From Aphrocallistes beatrix (lineage: Eukaryota > Porifera > Hexactinellida > Sceptrulophora > Aphrocallistidae): a DNA stretch of 64,000 bases. The stretch lies in assembly GCA_963281255.1 (NCBI GenBank), contig OY725498.1:4712001-4776000 (forward strand), in the 5' to 3' direction. Both the position numbers and the translations under genes were made by a program. Shown here one piece after another: positions 17,956-27,517 of the stretch (position 1 is the first letter of the stretch; each line of letters begins with the position of its first letter). Under the pieces are notes generated by a model. That model had not been told where the DNA came from. It saw nothing but the letters and a program-made list of their open reading frames with translations, and did not search any database.

Positions 17956-20751
17956 CTATTGGAATGAAGTTCTAAACTTCTGTTGAGCTGGCTCGTGTGG
18001 GTCACTGGAGCGACGTTTGATGGGGCCCTGTGGGGGTCCCATCATGGGTGGAGGGGGGAACAGGGGGGCAGGGTTCCACCGGTTATGGGTTGGGATGGAG
18101 GTGGGGTCTTGAGCTGAGGACTGATGTTGGGTGGGACCAGCAGAGTTGAAGCTGATAAAAGGATTTATTCGGGACATACCTCGCTTAGGCTGAGGAAGGC
18201 TATTCATGATCATTCGCCTCGCGGGACTGTCCTCACTGACAGAACGTTTGTGTCCAAACCTCCCGGCCCCTCTCTCGCCCGTCAAGACTGGAGCTGGGAA
18301 CTTAGCACCTTCTAGGAGGTTCGACTTAAAAACTAATCCATCGTGGAAAGTCGGATTGTCGTAGAAGCAGTTTATAATCTGGTTGTCACTGATGCTCTCC
18401 TCCTGGTCGATTGGAGAGGTGATGGAGAGCTGGGGTAGAAAGGGGGCGTGGTCTATCTTCACTAGGCCAGACATCCCACTGAATAGCTCGGTGGGGAGCT
18501 GTACGAACGCAGTGCTGGGATTCTCGTAGATTGTGCAGATAAACTTAAACCCGGAGTGCTTATGGCTGAGGAAGAACTTGTCCTTCGAGGTACAGTTGCG
18601 GTCTTTCTCCTCTTCTGTCAGGTCTTCATACACACTCTGTAGAGCCACTAAAAGTCGCGATTCGTCAACGAATGGCAACAGTCCCACACCTTGCCACGCA
18701 AACTTCTTCCTATTCAGATCTATCTCGAAGTTAATGGGATAGAAGTCAATGATTGGAGATTCTGCGTCGACCATCAGCCTCTGCCAGGACACGGGCAGGA
18801 ACTTCCTACTGGCAGCTGGGAAAACGCTCATCAGCTGCTCCATGGGGTGAAAGGGTTGGGTTCCCGTCTCGAATGTGTTCGGGACATGTAACACGTCACC
18901 AAAGTCTGATGCAAAAGGAGCGTAATGGAAGGGGTAGAACCATTTCCAGTTAGCGCAGCCTTGGTAATAGTACGCGAAGACCCAGCACAGACCTTGCGTG
19001 TAGAAGTAGACGATCCGTGAGATGAAGTCTTGGTCATCGCCTGTGATACTGAATTTCTCATTGTAGTACCGCTCTCTCCAACCATCCTCCCACAGTCTCA
19101 CTCGATCCTCTTCCTCTTCCTCGTCTTCCGGGACGCTGTGTTGCGGTTGTCTTCTGTCCTGACTGTATCTGTTCCCCAGTCGAGACGACACGTCTACCTT
19201 GTACAGCATGCTAGAGCCTGGGGGAGGGTTGTATTGTTGAGGTTGGGGGGGATAGTCGGAGTAAGAGGGATGGGGATTGGGCGCCAAGGACTGTTGGAGA
19301 TCTTTAGCAGCTGAGAAGTTATCGTCGTCTTTCCGCGCGTTGATGAACCTGAGCGCGCGCGGGTTGCCTCGAGGGGCTCTGGGCTGTCTGTCGGAGTAGA
19401 TGTCAGGAGGCGCGAACTCGCTGGGATGGCGGTTAATGGGTTCGTTATTCCAGTGATGGCGCTGCTCGTTATAACCCCGCCTATAGTTCCTGTTTCGCGC
19501 CTGATTCTTCCTTGACAACTCGCTCTCACGTCGCCTCTTGAAAATAGAGTCCTCCAGCCGGCCTAACTTATCCAAGATCACACCCACCTTTGCCAGGTCT
19601 ACTTTTCCCTGATAGGTGATGTAGCCTTGAGTCTCGTTCAAACTCTCCTTATATATGCGAATCAGGCGGTCCACAGCCTCCTCGCGGATCTCCAGGGACG
19701 GGAGGTGAGGCAGGAAGTCATTCCCGACGAAGAAACACATGAACACCCAATCATCCAGTGCTCGCTCAAAGTCGAAAACCAAACTCCCTATCTTACTGAA
19801 CGTCAGCTCCTGCTCCAAATACTCTCTCAGCACGTACAGTTTGATGAACACGAACTGCTTCGAGAGAGAAAACGACGAGCTGGGAGCTTCTATGTCTTGG
19901 TCTTCATTCGCTTTACCTTGGCAATTCTCAAAAGTATGTCCCAACTGGCCACAGAGTTCGCAAGGCCTTGGTTTGTTCGGCGTGAACTCCTCCCTGATGA
20001 TGGTGAAGTGGGGCTCGTGCGTGGCTAGTCCCAGCATTATCAGATCTGCGTCTGCGCCGTAGAGTACGTGTCTCGTGTTAGGGTTGTACCCTTGCGAGGC
20101 TCTCTGTCTGCGGATGAACTCCATGATCTTATGCTCGCCCTCTCCGGGGGCGTTGGCATCCGAGAGGATGGCCTCGAGGCCTTGCCAGCCCGCGGATTCG
20201 TTCAGACGCTTCGCTATGTAGAACTGGAGACACTTCGAAAGGTAGTACATGAAGTCCGTGCCTGGGGTGATGCAGTTACTGTCGAAGGGGTCCTGTGCAC
20301 TATTCTGCGGCGGTAGCTGGATGCCTTGGTCCTGCAACTTCTGACGGACTTCTGACATCTTGTCTTTCTTGTCTTTGGACTCTTTCGTGGAACGGAATCT
20401 TCTTGATCGCTGTTGATTCATCTTAGCACGAGGCGCTACTCCATCGATCGCGAAATATACCAGTTTCCGTGGGCGCACGATGGAGAAGATGCAATCGATG
20501 TAAGCGAATACGGCGATTATCATATCGTCGATCGTCGTGGGCTGACTCCCGTCTTCTGGGTGACAGCATGGGTGAATGATGCCGTTCATGTCCAGATAGA
20601 GATTGTCGAACTCTATCTCGTTAGGGTTAGGCTTACTCGTGTCGATAGGGATCTCCACTCCGTTCACTATAGTGCTCTTCTCCTGGATGCAGTAGACCAG
20701 GATGGAAGGGTACTTCCTGGACAACCAGCGGAAGAATGCGGGCACACCCAT
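17956..20751 (-). CDS. XRN2: 5'-3' exoribonuclease 2
   Basis: 931-residue XRN2 (Rat1) homologue, a nuclear 5'-3' exoribonuclease acting in transcription termination and rRNA/snoRNA processing. The N-terminus MGVPAFFRWLSRKYPSI is the family hallmark. Catalytic acidic residues appear in YLDMNGIIHPCCHPEDG, and the DANAPGEGEHKIMEFIR and GADADLIMLGLATHEP motifs are intact. A CCHC knuckle (CELCGQLGHTFENC) after about residue 260 marks the nuclear XRN2 type rather than XRN1. The C-terminal tail is Arg/Pro/Gln-rich and disordered. The length matches human XRN2 (950). A strong acceptor-like sequence (pyrimidine run, CTTAG) ends 7 nt before the ATG. Confidence 0.97.
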   Translation of the reverse strand: MGVPAFFRWLSRKYPSILVYCIQEKSTIVNGVEIPIDTSKPNPNEIEFDNLYLDMNGIIHPCCHPEDGSQPTTIDDMIIAVFAYIDCIFSIVRPRKLVYFAIDGVAPRAKMNQQRSRRFRSTKESKDKKDKMSEVRQKLQDQGIQLPPQNSAQDPFDSNCITPGTDFMYYLSKCLQFYIAKRLNESAGWQGLEAILSDANAPGEGEHKIMEFIRRQRASQGYNPNTRHVLYGADADLIMLGLATHEPHFTIIREEFTPNKPRPCELCGQLGHTFENCQGKANEDQDIEAPSSSFSLSKQFVFIKLYVLREYLEQELTFSKIGSLVFDFERALDDWVFMCFFVGNDFLPHLPSLEIREEAVDRLIRIYKESLNETQGYITYQGKVDLAKVGVILDKLGRLEDSIFKRRRESELSRKNQARNRNYRRGYNEQRHHWNNEPINRHPSEFAPPDIYSDRQPRAPRGNPRALRFINARKDDDNFSAAKDLQQSLAPNPHPSYSDYPPQPQQYNPPPGSSMLYKVDVSSRLGNRYSQDRRQPQHSVPEDEEEEEDRVRLWEDGWRERYYNEKFSITGDDQDFISRIVYFYTQGLCWVFAYYYQGCANWKWFYPFHYAPFASDFGDVLHVPNTFETGTQPFHPMEQLMSVFPAASRKFLPVSWQRLMVDAESPIIDFYPINFEIDLNRKKFAWQGVGLLPFVDESRLLVALQSVYEDLTEEEKDRNCTSKDKFFLSHKHSGFKFICTIYENPSTAFVQLPTELFSGMSGLVKIDHAPFLPQLSITSPIDQEESISDNQIINCFYDNPTFHDGLVFKSNLLEGAKFPAPVLTGERGAGRFGHKRSVSEDSPARRMIMNSLPQPKRGMSRINPFISFNSAGPTQHQSSAQDPTSIPTHNRWNPAPLFPPPPMMGPPQGPIKRRSSDPHEPAQQKFRTSFQ

Positions 20752-20758
20752 GGGAGGT

Positions 20759-20793
20759 CTAAGCGGGGGAACTTTATTTAATATTAGTTAAGA
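20759..20793 (-). promoter_or_regulatory. Acceptor-like site just upstream of XRN2 ATG
   Basis: Reading the minus strand, a branchpoint-like TTAACTAATATT is followed by GTTCCCCCGCTTAG, ending 7 nt before the XRN2 start codon. It has the make-up of a 3' splice site without a visible upstream exon. It is a candidate spliced-leader acceptor, or the end of a 5'UTR intron. Confidence 0.5.
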
Positions 20794-20914
20794 ATGCGAA
20801 ATCATATTAAAAATTAGAACAATGAGATATGTATAATACTTTATGGTGTATCTAAAAACGAAAGAAAGTGTTTTTGTGTGATTTGGCTATATAAGGTGTG
20901 ATGTGAAGTGTTCT

Positions 20915-22156
20915 TTACCACATTTGTAAACACTCCTCCTGTTTGTTATTCGCCAGGATGATCCTGCCGTTCAAGTCCAGAGCGATCCCCAGCGGCTGAT
21001 GCAGACCCCCGAACTGGTGAATCAGCTGCCCCTCCACATCGAACACGTACACGAACCCGGCGGAGAAGTCGGTCAGGTAGATATTCGTCTCCGCGTCTAG
21101 ACAGAAGAAGTAGCTACAGCTGACTTGGTTCCTGCTCCCTCTGGTGATGATGTTTTTCAGTGGGGCGTGGTTAGAATTAAAAATGTGCAAACACGGGTCC
21201 GATTCGTCCAACACGAACACGCATTGGTGCGCTAACTTAATGTCGACAGGGCGCCGGAAAGTGTTCTGCCAGAGCAGCAATTTGAAAGCGTGGTCCTGAG
21301 AGAACACTTGAATGCGGTTGTTCCCACCATCGCAGACGTATACATCGCCATTCTCTTCGTTGATTGCGAGATTGTATGGGTTGTTCAGTTGTCCTTCCCC
21401 TTTCCCAGGACACCCCACCTGACACACGAAGCTCCCATCCAACTTGTAGACGAGAACGCAATGCCCACTGAACTGACTTACGTACAACTTCCCATCAAAT
21501 AAGCAGATGCCCAAAGGCCTCTGCATCTTACCAGCTCCGTTCTCGTTGCCTATGGTGCGGTGGAATTTACCGTCTTGTGAAAATACCTGCACTCTATGGT
21601 TGGAGTGATCGGAAACATAGATGTATGAAGTAAGATAGTCCACAGCTACCCCCCATGGGAAGTCCAACTCTCCCTCTCCATCTCCTTTATTCGCCACGGT
21701 TACGATGGGACGTAGCTTTTTCTTATAATCAATCGTGCTATTCAATGCATTGACTCCTTCCGTCACTTTCAACTTGCCGATCTCCTGAATCTGTTGGACG
21801 TAGTCTTCGCTCCATAAGCACTCGACTTTACGGTTCTGGATCTTGAGTTGCATATGTCTGAGCGTATCTTCTATCTTCGCTATCACATCTTGCTGTAGCG
21901 GCCTCAGATCTGAATAGTGAATGTTGTCTTCGATTAACCTCCTCGTTGTCTCCAGTTCCTTCCTCATTCCATCCTGCTCCCTCGTTCTCTCTCTATGCTC
22001 AGTCGCTAAGCGCTCCAGTTCCTCTAACAGCTCTATCTCTCTCGCCTTGAAGCACTCGATCAAATCTTGAAAATGAGTTTGGACTTCTTTTCTGACGCGT
22101 TCTATCTGGACAAAAAAGTCGCTGGCTTCAGAGTCCGTCCCATCCGGTGTAGCCAT
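20915..22156 (-). CDS. Coiled-coil/NHL-repeat protein
   Basis: 413 residues, complete, no introns. Residues about 15-125 form a charged coiled coil (VRKEVQTHFQDLIE...LEELERLATEHRERTREQ). Residues about 150-413 contain NHL repeats (FPWGVAVDY, HRVQVFSQDG, NPYNLAINEENGDVYVCDGGNNRIQVFSQ, QPLGIALDLNGRII), making a propeller like those of TRIM-NHL proteins but without RING or B-box. It is a clear paralogue of the partial gene at 1-1206. The ATG follows AATTAG by 2 nt. NHL propellers bind RNA or protein partners; the specific role is unknown. It lies between TDRD12 and XRN2 in the minus-strand tandem run. Confidence 0.88.
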   Translation of the reverse strand: MATPDGTDSEASDFFVQIERVRKEVQTHFQDLIECFKAREIELLEELERLATEHRERTREQDGMRKELETTRRLIEDNIHYSDLRPLQQDVIAKIEDTLRHMQLKIQNRKVECLWSEDYVQQIQEIGKLKVTEGVNALNSTIDYKKKLRPIVTVANKGDGEGELDFPWGVAVDYLTSYIYVSDHSNHRVQVFSQDGKFHRTIGNENGAGKMQRPLGICLFDGKLYVSQFSGHCVLVYKLDGSFVCQVGCPGKGEGQLNNPYNLAINEENGDVYVCDGGNNRIQVFSQDHAFKLLLWQNTFRRPVDIKLAHQCVFVLDESDPCLHIFNSNHAPLKNIITRGSRNQVSCSYFFCLDAETNIYLTDFSAGFVYVFDVEGQLIHQFGGLHQPLGIALDLNGRIILANNKQEECLQMW

Positions 22157-22353
22157 ATCTAATTTTAGGTATTTAAACTCGATTTAGCGCAGCTCCTATT
22201 CTAGCTGCCCTATTGGCATGGACCGTGACCACGTCTGTCCACGCGGTATTGAAAAATCATGACAAATATTTTGTAAACTTAATTTTAATTTTTAAACGGA
22301 GCTCGCTTGTATTCACTCTTAGCAAAACTGCAGAGTAACTTGTCTATGACAGT

Positions 22354-25300
22354 TCAGTTGTCACTGTCTTCATCAGTAAGCTGGATTTTCTCAGAATTAG
22401 AAAGGCTTTCTTCACTACTCGACTCTCGCATCCGGACATAAGTCTTGCTACACATCTCTTCGTCACTGCTCGAATTGATTAACATTTGGAAACGATCGAA
22501 GTCCACAGAAATGCGCAACTGCTTCTGTTGTTCGAACGTACTCGTCAGATATGGCCATACTCCCTTTTCTGATTTTATAAGAACGAACAACACCTCAGTC
22601 CCGTACAGATACCGCGTGATATCCTTCTCGACCTGTGCGAAGAGAGGGAAAGAGTTGGAGAGCAGTTTGCTCTTAGTGCGTATGAAAATATCTAATTGTT
22701 TGCTCTCTGCTGTGAAGAAAATATCGGCTGCAATAGCATTCTCCGTCTTGCAGCTAATTTTAATTCTGGTCTTGGTCTGACTCCAGAGAGGAAATAGGAA
22801 GTGTCGAGTTTTGTTTGGAGGGGGGGTGGGAAGGGGCATTTTGAAGAGAGAACATTTTGAAGACGGCCTCTTATGAGGGGTGCTACTGCGAGAGATCGAG
22901 AATAATCTTAATTCTACAAACTTTTTGGCTATCTTTTCATCTTTGTAAATTTGTACCAAGTTCTGAAGCAAACCAAGCTTTTCAGAGATAATTTGTTTGA
23001 CTGTGGTGTTATTCCTACTGAGCAGGGATAGCAAACGAAATATTGAGTATGCATTGGTAGAATTTTCTTGCGTGAATTCGCACCCAGATATATAGGAGAG
23101 TAACTGGAAGAGGAATTCCATATGAGCTAATTCAACAATGTTATTCCTGAGGTTTGTGTGGCCAGACAAAGAGACAAGCAACTCAATGAAAACGAATGGA
23201 ATGTTGTAATACGTCCAATCCTGAAGCACGCCAGACTCCAGCACCATTCTAGCGGCAGACTCAGTGTGCTGGGAGATGTTGTTGAGGAAGAGGACAATGC
23301 TGGCTTGGGTGTTAAGGGAGCTCAGATCACGGAACAGCGTCAGCAGCCATCCAATCAGAGATGGGGACAACACCTGAGATGAGAATGTATCGCGTTTCTC
23401 GACAAGGGTTAATATTTGAAAAATAACTAACTTGGCCTCCTGAGTAAGTTCAAGAGAGAAAAGTGTCGGCAAGAGCTTACTAAAACAAATTCTAATCTGA
23501 TTCCCCCGATTCTCTCGGTTCACTCGATCGAAAATGGATTTCAAGAGGATTGGAACGTGATGGGAAGTTGTGTGGCATTTAGCCACACAATTTCCTATCA
23601 CATTCCAATCTTTCACTTCGAATTCTACTTCATCACACCTCAGCAAAGCTTCATTAAGCTCTTCCAAAGACCCTTCAGATTCTGACAAGACTTCCCGACA
23701 GGATTCTCGTAGTTGGGATAGAGGTGAGTCAGTAGCAACCGGTTTTGGCGTTAGTCCAATTCCCTTCATCAGAACTTCTAACACAGAAGAATCTTGACCG
23801 TACAAGTCCACACTGTACATATGGATACCTGTGTGAAGCTCGTTCTCCGAAATGGAGGACTCGACAGCTAGCAGAACGGTCCGCTCCCTTGTTAGGTCCC
23901 AGAGAGTGTCGCCTGCAGAGGTGAGGTCACTGTACTCAGCCTCATCCCCTTCAAAACCTCTCAAGAGACAGGGGACAGCTTGAGCGCTCATATAGCCGAG
24001 ATAGTCATCGCTGAGAGGATACACTTCTTGCTTTTTAACCCATTCCACATCTCCATAGTCGATGAAATAGATCTCGTACAGGAAGTCTGGAGATATGGCC
24101 ACCACCTTACCGCGGTAGAGTTTGCTATCCACAGAGAGACGAGCAGCACAGTACTGCCCCGCCTCTAGATGATACGGGTTGAAACTAGGGAGATTGTGTC
24201 GATTAATGGCATCATTTAATTCCTCCAATTTGCTGCGGTTGGAACACTTCTGCGCATAAAATAGTTGCGGTGTGTCAATAGCGGAAATGATCACTTCAAT
24301 GTCCGAATTCAGCACGAGAGATTCGTACTCAACATTGATGGATTGGTCTTTCATCTGTTCGATCCCCAACTTAGTCAAGTGAGTGAGGTTGGATATTACG
24401 AAGCCTTTGTTTATAAGCTCTTGGTTATAAGAGAGAGTTGAACCAGTTAAATTCAAAGATTCAAACGAGTGGAAGTTCTCAAGAATGTCAAGAAATAACA
24501 GCCCTTGAAAATTGAGAGCAATCCTGCCCACAAAATGTTTTCCTTTCAAACATCTCTCCGCGAATTCACACGCATGAGACGACCAATCGCGATCTTTGTC
24601 CAGAGGCTTAATCCGACAACACACCGCCTCCACGACCTGCCTAGGCACCTGGTATAGGTGGTCAGGCAGCGGGATGAGCTGGTTAGCAAACGCAACCTTC
24701 AGCTCCCCACTGTCAATGCACCTCACCTCAACCTGTTCTGTGTGGAAGAAGATGAGTTGGTCGAGTGCTCTGCTGAATTTCAGTGTTTGCACGCGGTAGA
24801 AGATGTTATCAACGGCATCGTAGAGGGCGTAGTACCGGTCCAACTTAGGGACACACATCCTATCTTTGGCATTCCACTGAGCGGCAAACGTTTGTATCTC
24901 GCGGCTAATCGTGAGAGCTTGTGACGCGTTGAAGGCTGGACAAGTGGCTTCACCCAGTTTGAAGGGGTAATGCTCCAAGATTCTCACCCAGATCTGACTG
25001 GGATTTGAAACGTGTGAGACTAGGACGCGTATAGAACCGCTGCGCGGGGTATCTGGGTAGGGAATCAACTCGCTCTCACTGAGAGAGCTGAGCGATTTGT
25101 TGATAGGACCGGCTGAAGAAATTGTGTGTAGAAATCTGCAAGATGACAGATGCGGGCACTCTCCGAACGATTTGTAGTAAAAGCAGAGATCGCTTCTTCG
25201 AGACAGTTTCGTATTTTCTCGTATTTGTAGCAGCTGATTGGTGACTTCGCCCGGGACCTTATTCCCTAGCCGTGTGTGTAGGGAGAACAGAAAGGTGACC

Positions 25301-27255
25301 TTGTTTCCAAGATCTTTCGTCAGGAGTATGATCGATTGGCAAGTAGACCCCAGACCTAAGTTAAAGCTCTCCGTGAACAGGTGACTCCTGCCTCGAAATA
25401 TTTTCTTAGTATTCCCGTTGCTTGGAAACTCGAAGTGTATCAGTGTGGCTATCTGGACGTAAGAGAGATTAATGGCGAACCTCTCAATCGCCTGATCAAA
25501 CAGAATGAATATGTCCCCCTTCTGTTGATCCGGATCTTGGTTACTCTCCCAGTCATCTAACAGCTGCATCGCTTCCTTAGAGGATTCGATGTTCTGGTTT
25601 AGAACATGGAATCTATAGCCGTGATTCCCGAGGACCAATGACAGTTCTGCTAAAGTTGACACATTGGATAGGCAGATTGCAGTCCTGTATGAATTGCTCT
25701 CTAAGCACTCTGCGACTCTCTCACACTTCTCCTGCTGACTGCAGTTGACCAAGCACTGCGTGACTTGCTGGAATACGCATGCTTCAATGGGACACGTGAT
25801 GAGAGTGATTCGGGATTTAGTGTAGGCCCGCATTAAGCTTAGAATAGCATCTGAATAGGCAGTCGAGAAGATGAGCACCTGGGGAGGTATGCTGTGTTGG
25901 TTCTTTCTATTTTCTTGCAATAACGTAGCGTACTGTCGCATGAACAACTTCACTTCTTCCTCGTACATTTTAACCAATGACGCATTGTCAAAGACCAGAT
26001 GGCAGAGTCTGGATAGAGAGAGGATGTTAGACTTTAAGAGACGCATAGCGGAGCAAGGAGTGCACACGAGAATCTCAGCTCCGGAGCTTAGGCAGTCCAC
26101 AGCCGATGCTTCAAATCCCTGGTACGCAACAGCACACAGGTTCACCTTACCCGGGTCCTTCCAGGAAACGACTTTACGACAGACCATGTGCACGTAGTCT
26201 GCCTCTTGGGAGGAGCAGCAGAATACGATCAGGTAGGGACCCTCCTGAGAGTGCAGAGGCTTGTACTCTTCATTGTCTGTGAGCAAGCGGTGCAGTAGAG
26301 GCAGCAAATACGCCAGCGTCTTTCCAGACTGAGTCGGGGAGATGGCCAACAGATCGCGACCGGAGAGGATGATGGGCCAAGCATAAGATTGGACTATGGT
26401 AGGGCCGGGGAAGGATAGCGAGGCTAACTGCTGGATGAACGTAGAGCTGAAGCATTGAGTGGTTAGACTCATGGGAGGGATGTTCTCTCCCTGGATGAAA
26501 GCTTGCGGGTGGAAATTGGAATGCAAAATGGCGAAAGCAGACCTCTGTGAGGTAGTCGAGAATGCGGTTAGCTTGCTCTGCACGCTGCTCTCTTCTTGAG
26601 TGGGAAGGGACACCTGAGATCCGCCATCTCTGCTCTCTAGCAGAGGGAGTCCGATGTACTCCTCCGCAAGCCCAGACTCAATCAGGTGCGAATCTAAAGC
26701 GATAGAGGCTCCCTCTGAATCCTTGTATGATCCCGAGACGAAGGGAATATTTCCGACGTAGCCTTGAACTTCAATTTGAATGACGGGGTGTGACGCGATC
26801 GAGATCCCAAACTTAAGATCTGCTTTCTTCCCCCATTTTTCTTTAAGGAGGGAAGAGTCCCCGTACTTCTGAGACGCTTTGATCCCGTATACGCCGTATC
26901 TGATTGCCAGGGGTTTGTAACTCAAGAAGTACTCTGGCATTTCGAGGATCTTCTCCATTCCTATGGTACGGGAAACCCCGTAATCGATGAAAAACACTTG
27001 AATAAGGTAGTCGTGTTTTCTCCTTAAACGGTTGCGGCATTGGCCGCGAGCCCAGAACGTGTCTAGCATCGCGATACAGTCTCGGTGTGTGTTGTCTTTC
27101 AGCGGTTCCGCATCTGAAGACAAGGCATAGCTCTTTATGCGCTCTGTCAAGTCCTCTAGCAGAGATAAGGTGCTGTGCCCAGACTCTGTCTTCTTCGGGA
27201 GAGCCCAGAAGAGACCCGGGTAGAGGAAACAGAGAGGAATGAGCTCCTGACTCAT
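22354..27255 (-). CDS. TDRD12: TDRD12-like Tudor/helicase protein with ARM-like and CS regions
   Basis: 1633 residues, no introns. Order: Tudor-like domain (about 60-215); helicase region resembling TDRD12, with motif I PTQSGKT (about 305-312) but motif II FDNAS in place of DEAD (about 420) and STA in place of SAT (about 462); CCCH finger starting CFYYKSFGECPHLSSC (about 687); a second Tudor (about 735-900); a third (VVAISPDFLYEIYFIDYGDVEW, about 1025-1090); a helical ARM-like stretch (about 1230-1450); and a CS/p23-like domain (about 1480-1590). TDRD12-class proteins act with PIWI proteins in secondary piRNA biogenesis and transposon silencing. The degenerate motifs suggest RNA-binding scaffold use rather than strong ATPase activity. 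TATAG directly abuts the ATG. Confidence 0.82.
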   Translation of the reverse strand: MSQELIPLCFLYPGLFWALPKKTESGHSTLSLLEDLTERIKSYALSSDAEPLKDNTHRDCIAMLDTFWARGQCRNRLRRKHDYLIQVFFIDYGVSRTIGMEKILEMPEYFLSYKPLAIRYGVYGIKASQKYGDSSLLKEKWGKKADLKFGISIASHPVIQIEVQGYVGNIPFVSGSYKDSEGASIALDSHLIESGLAEEYIGLPLLESRDGGSQVSLPTQEESSVQSKLTAFSTTSQRSAFAILHSNFHPQAFIQGENIPPMSLTTQCFSSTFIQQLASLSFPGPTIVQSYAWPIILSGRDLLAISPTQSGKTLAYLLPLLHRLLTDNEEYKPLHSQEGPYLIVFCCSSQEADYVHMVCRKVVSWKDPGKVNLCAVAYQGFEASAVDCLSSGAEILVCTPCSAMRLLKSNILSLSRLCHLVFDNASLVKMYEEEVKLFMRQYATLLQENRKNQHSIPPQVLIFSTAYSDAILSLMRAYTKSRITLITCPIEACVFQQVTQCLVNCSQQEKCERVAECLESNSYRTAICLSNVSTLAELSLVLGNHGYRFHVLNQNIESSKEAMQLLDDWESNQDPDQQKGDIFILFDQAIERFAINLSYVQIATLIHFEFPSNGNTKKIFRGRSHLFTESFNLGLGSTCQSIILLTKDLGNKVTFLFSLHTRLGNKVPGEVTNQLLQIRENTKLSRRSDLCFYYKSFGECPHLSSCRFLHTISSAGPINKSLSSLSESELIPYPDTPRSGSIRVLVSHVSNPSQIWVRILEHYPFKLGEATCPAFNASQALTISREIQTFAAQWNAKDRMCVPKLDRYYALYDAVDNIFYRVQTLKFSRALDQLIFFHTEQVEVRCIDSGELKVAFANQLIPLPDHLYQVPRQVVEAVCCRIKPLDKDRDWSSHACEFAERCLKGKHFVGRIALNFQGLLFLDILENFHSFESLNLTGSTLSYNQELINKGFVISNLTHLTKLGIEQMKDQSINVEYESLVLNSDIEVIISAIDTPQLFYAQKCSNRSKLEELNDAINRHNLPSFNPYHLEAGQYCAARLSVDSKLYRGKVVAISPDFLYEIYFIDYGDVEWVKKQEVYPLSDDYLGYMSAQAVPCLLRGFEGDEAEYSDLTSAGDTLWDLTRERTVLLAVESSISENELHTGIHMYSVDLYGQDSSVLEVLMKGIGLTPKPVATDSPLSQLRESCREVLSESEGSLEELNEALLRCDEVEFEVKDWNVIGNCVAKCHTTSHHVPILLKSIFDRVNRENRGNQIRICFSKLLPTLFSLELTQEAKLVIFQILTLVEKRDTFSSQVLSPSLIGWLLTLFRDLSSLNTQASIVLFLNNISQHTESAARMVLESGVLQDWTYYNIPFVFIELLVSLSGHTNLRNNIVELAHMEFLFQLLSYISGCEFTQENSTNAYSIFRLLSLLSRNNTTVKQIISEKLGLLQNLVQIYKDEKIAKKFVELRLFSISRSSTPHKRPSSKCSLFKMPLPTPPPNKTRHFLFPLWSQTKTRIKISCKTENAIAADIFFTAESKQLDIFIRTKSKLLSNSFPLFAQVEKDITRYLYGTEVLFVLIKSEKGVWPYLTSTFEQQKQLRISVDFDRFQMLINSSSDEEMCSKTYVRMRESSSEESLSNSEKIQLTDEDSDN

Positions 27256-27517
27256 CTATAATTGAATTAATGGAGGGTCAAAACCTTGTAACAAAACCGA
27301 ACAAACAGATCTCAGTATTTACGTCTAAAATTGAAGCTAGATTATTCGCTTTCATTCACCACTAAGTAATGATGGCTTAATTAAATTGATATTACAATGA
27401 AATCTACAATCATTAAATTCACAAAGTACGCCTAATTAGTGCAATTAATGAGAAGTGAATTCAACGCGGTTTCGGAATGACAAACTGATCAGGAGGTATC
27501 GTACTTAGTGCCACGGA

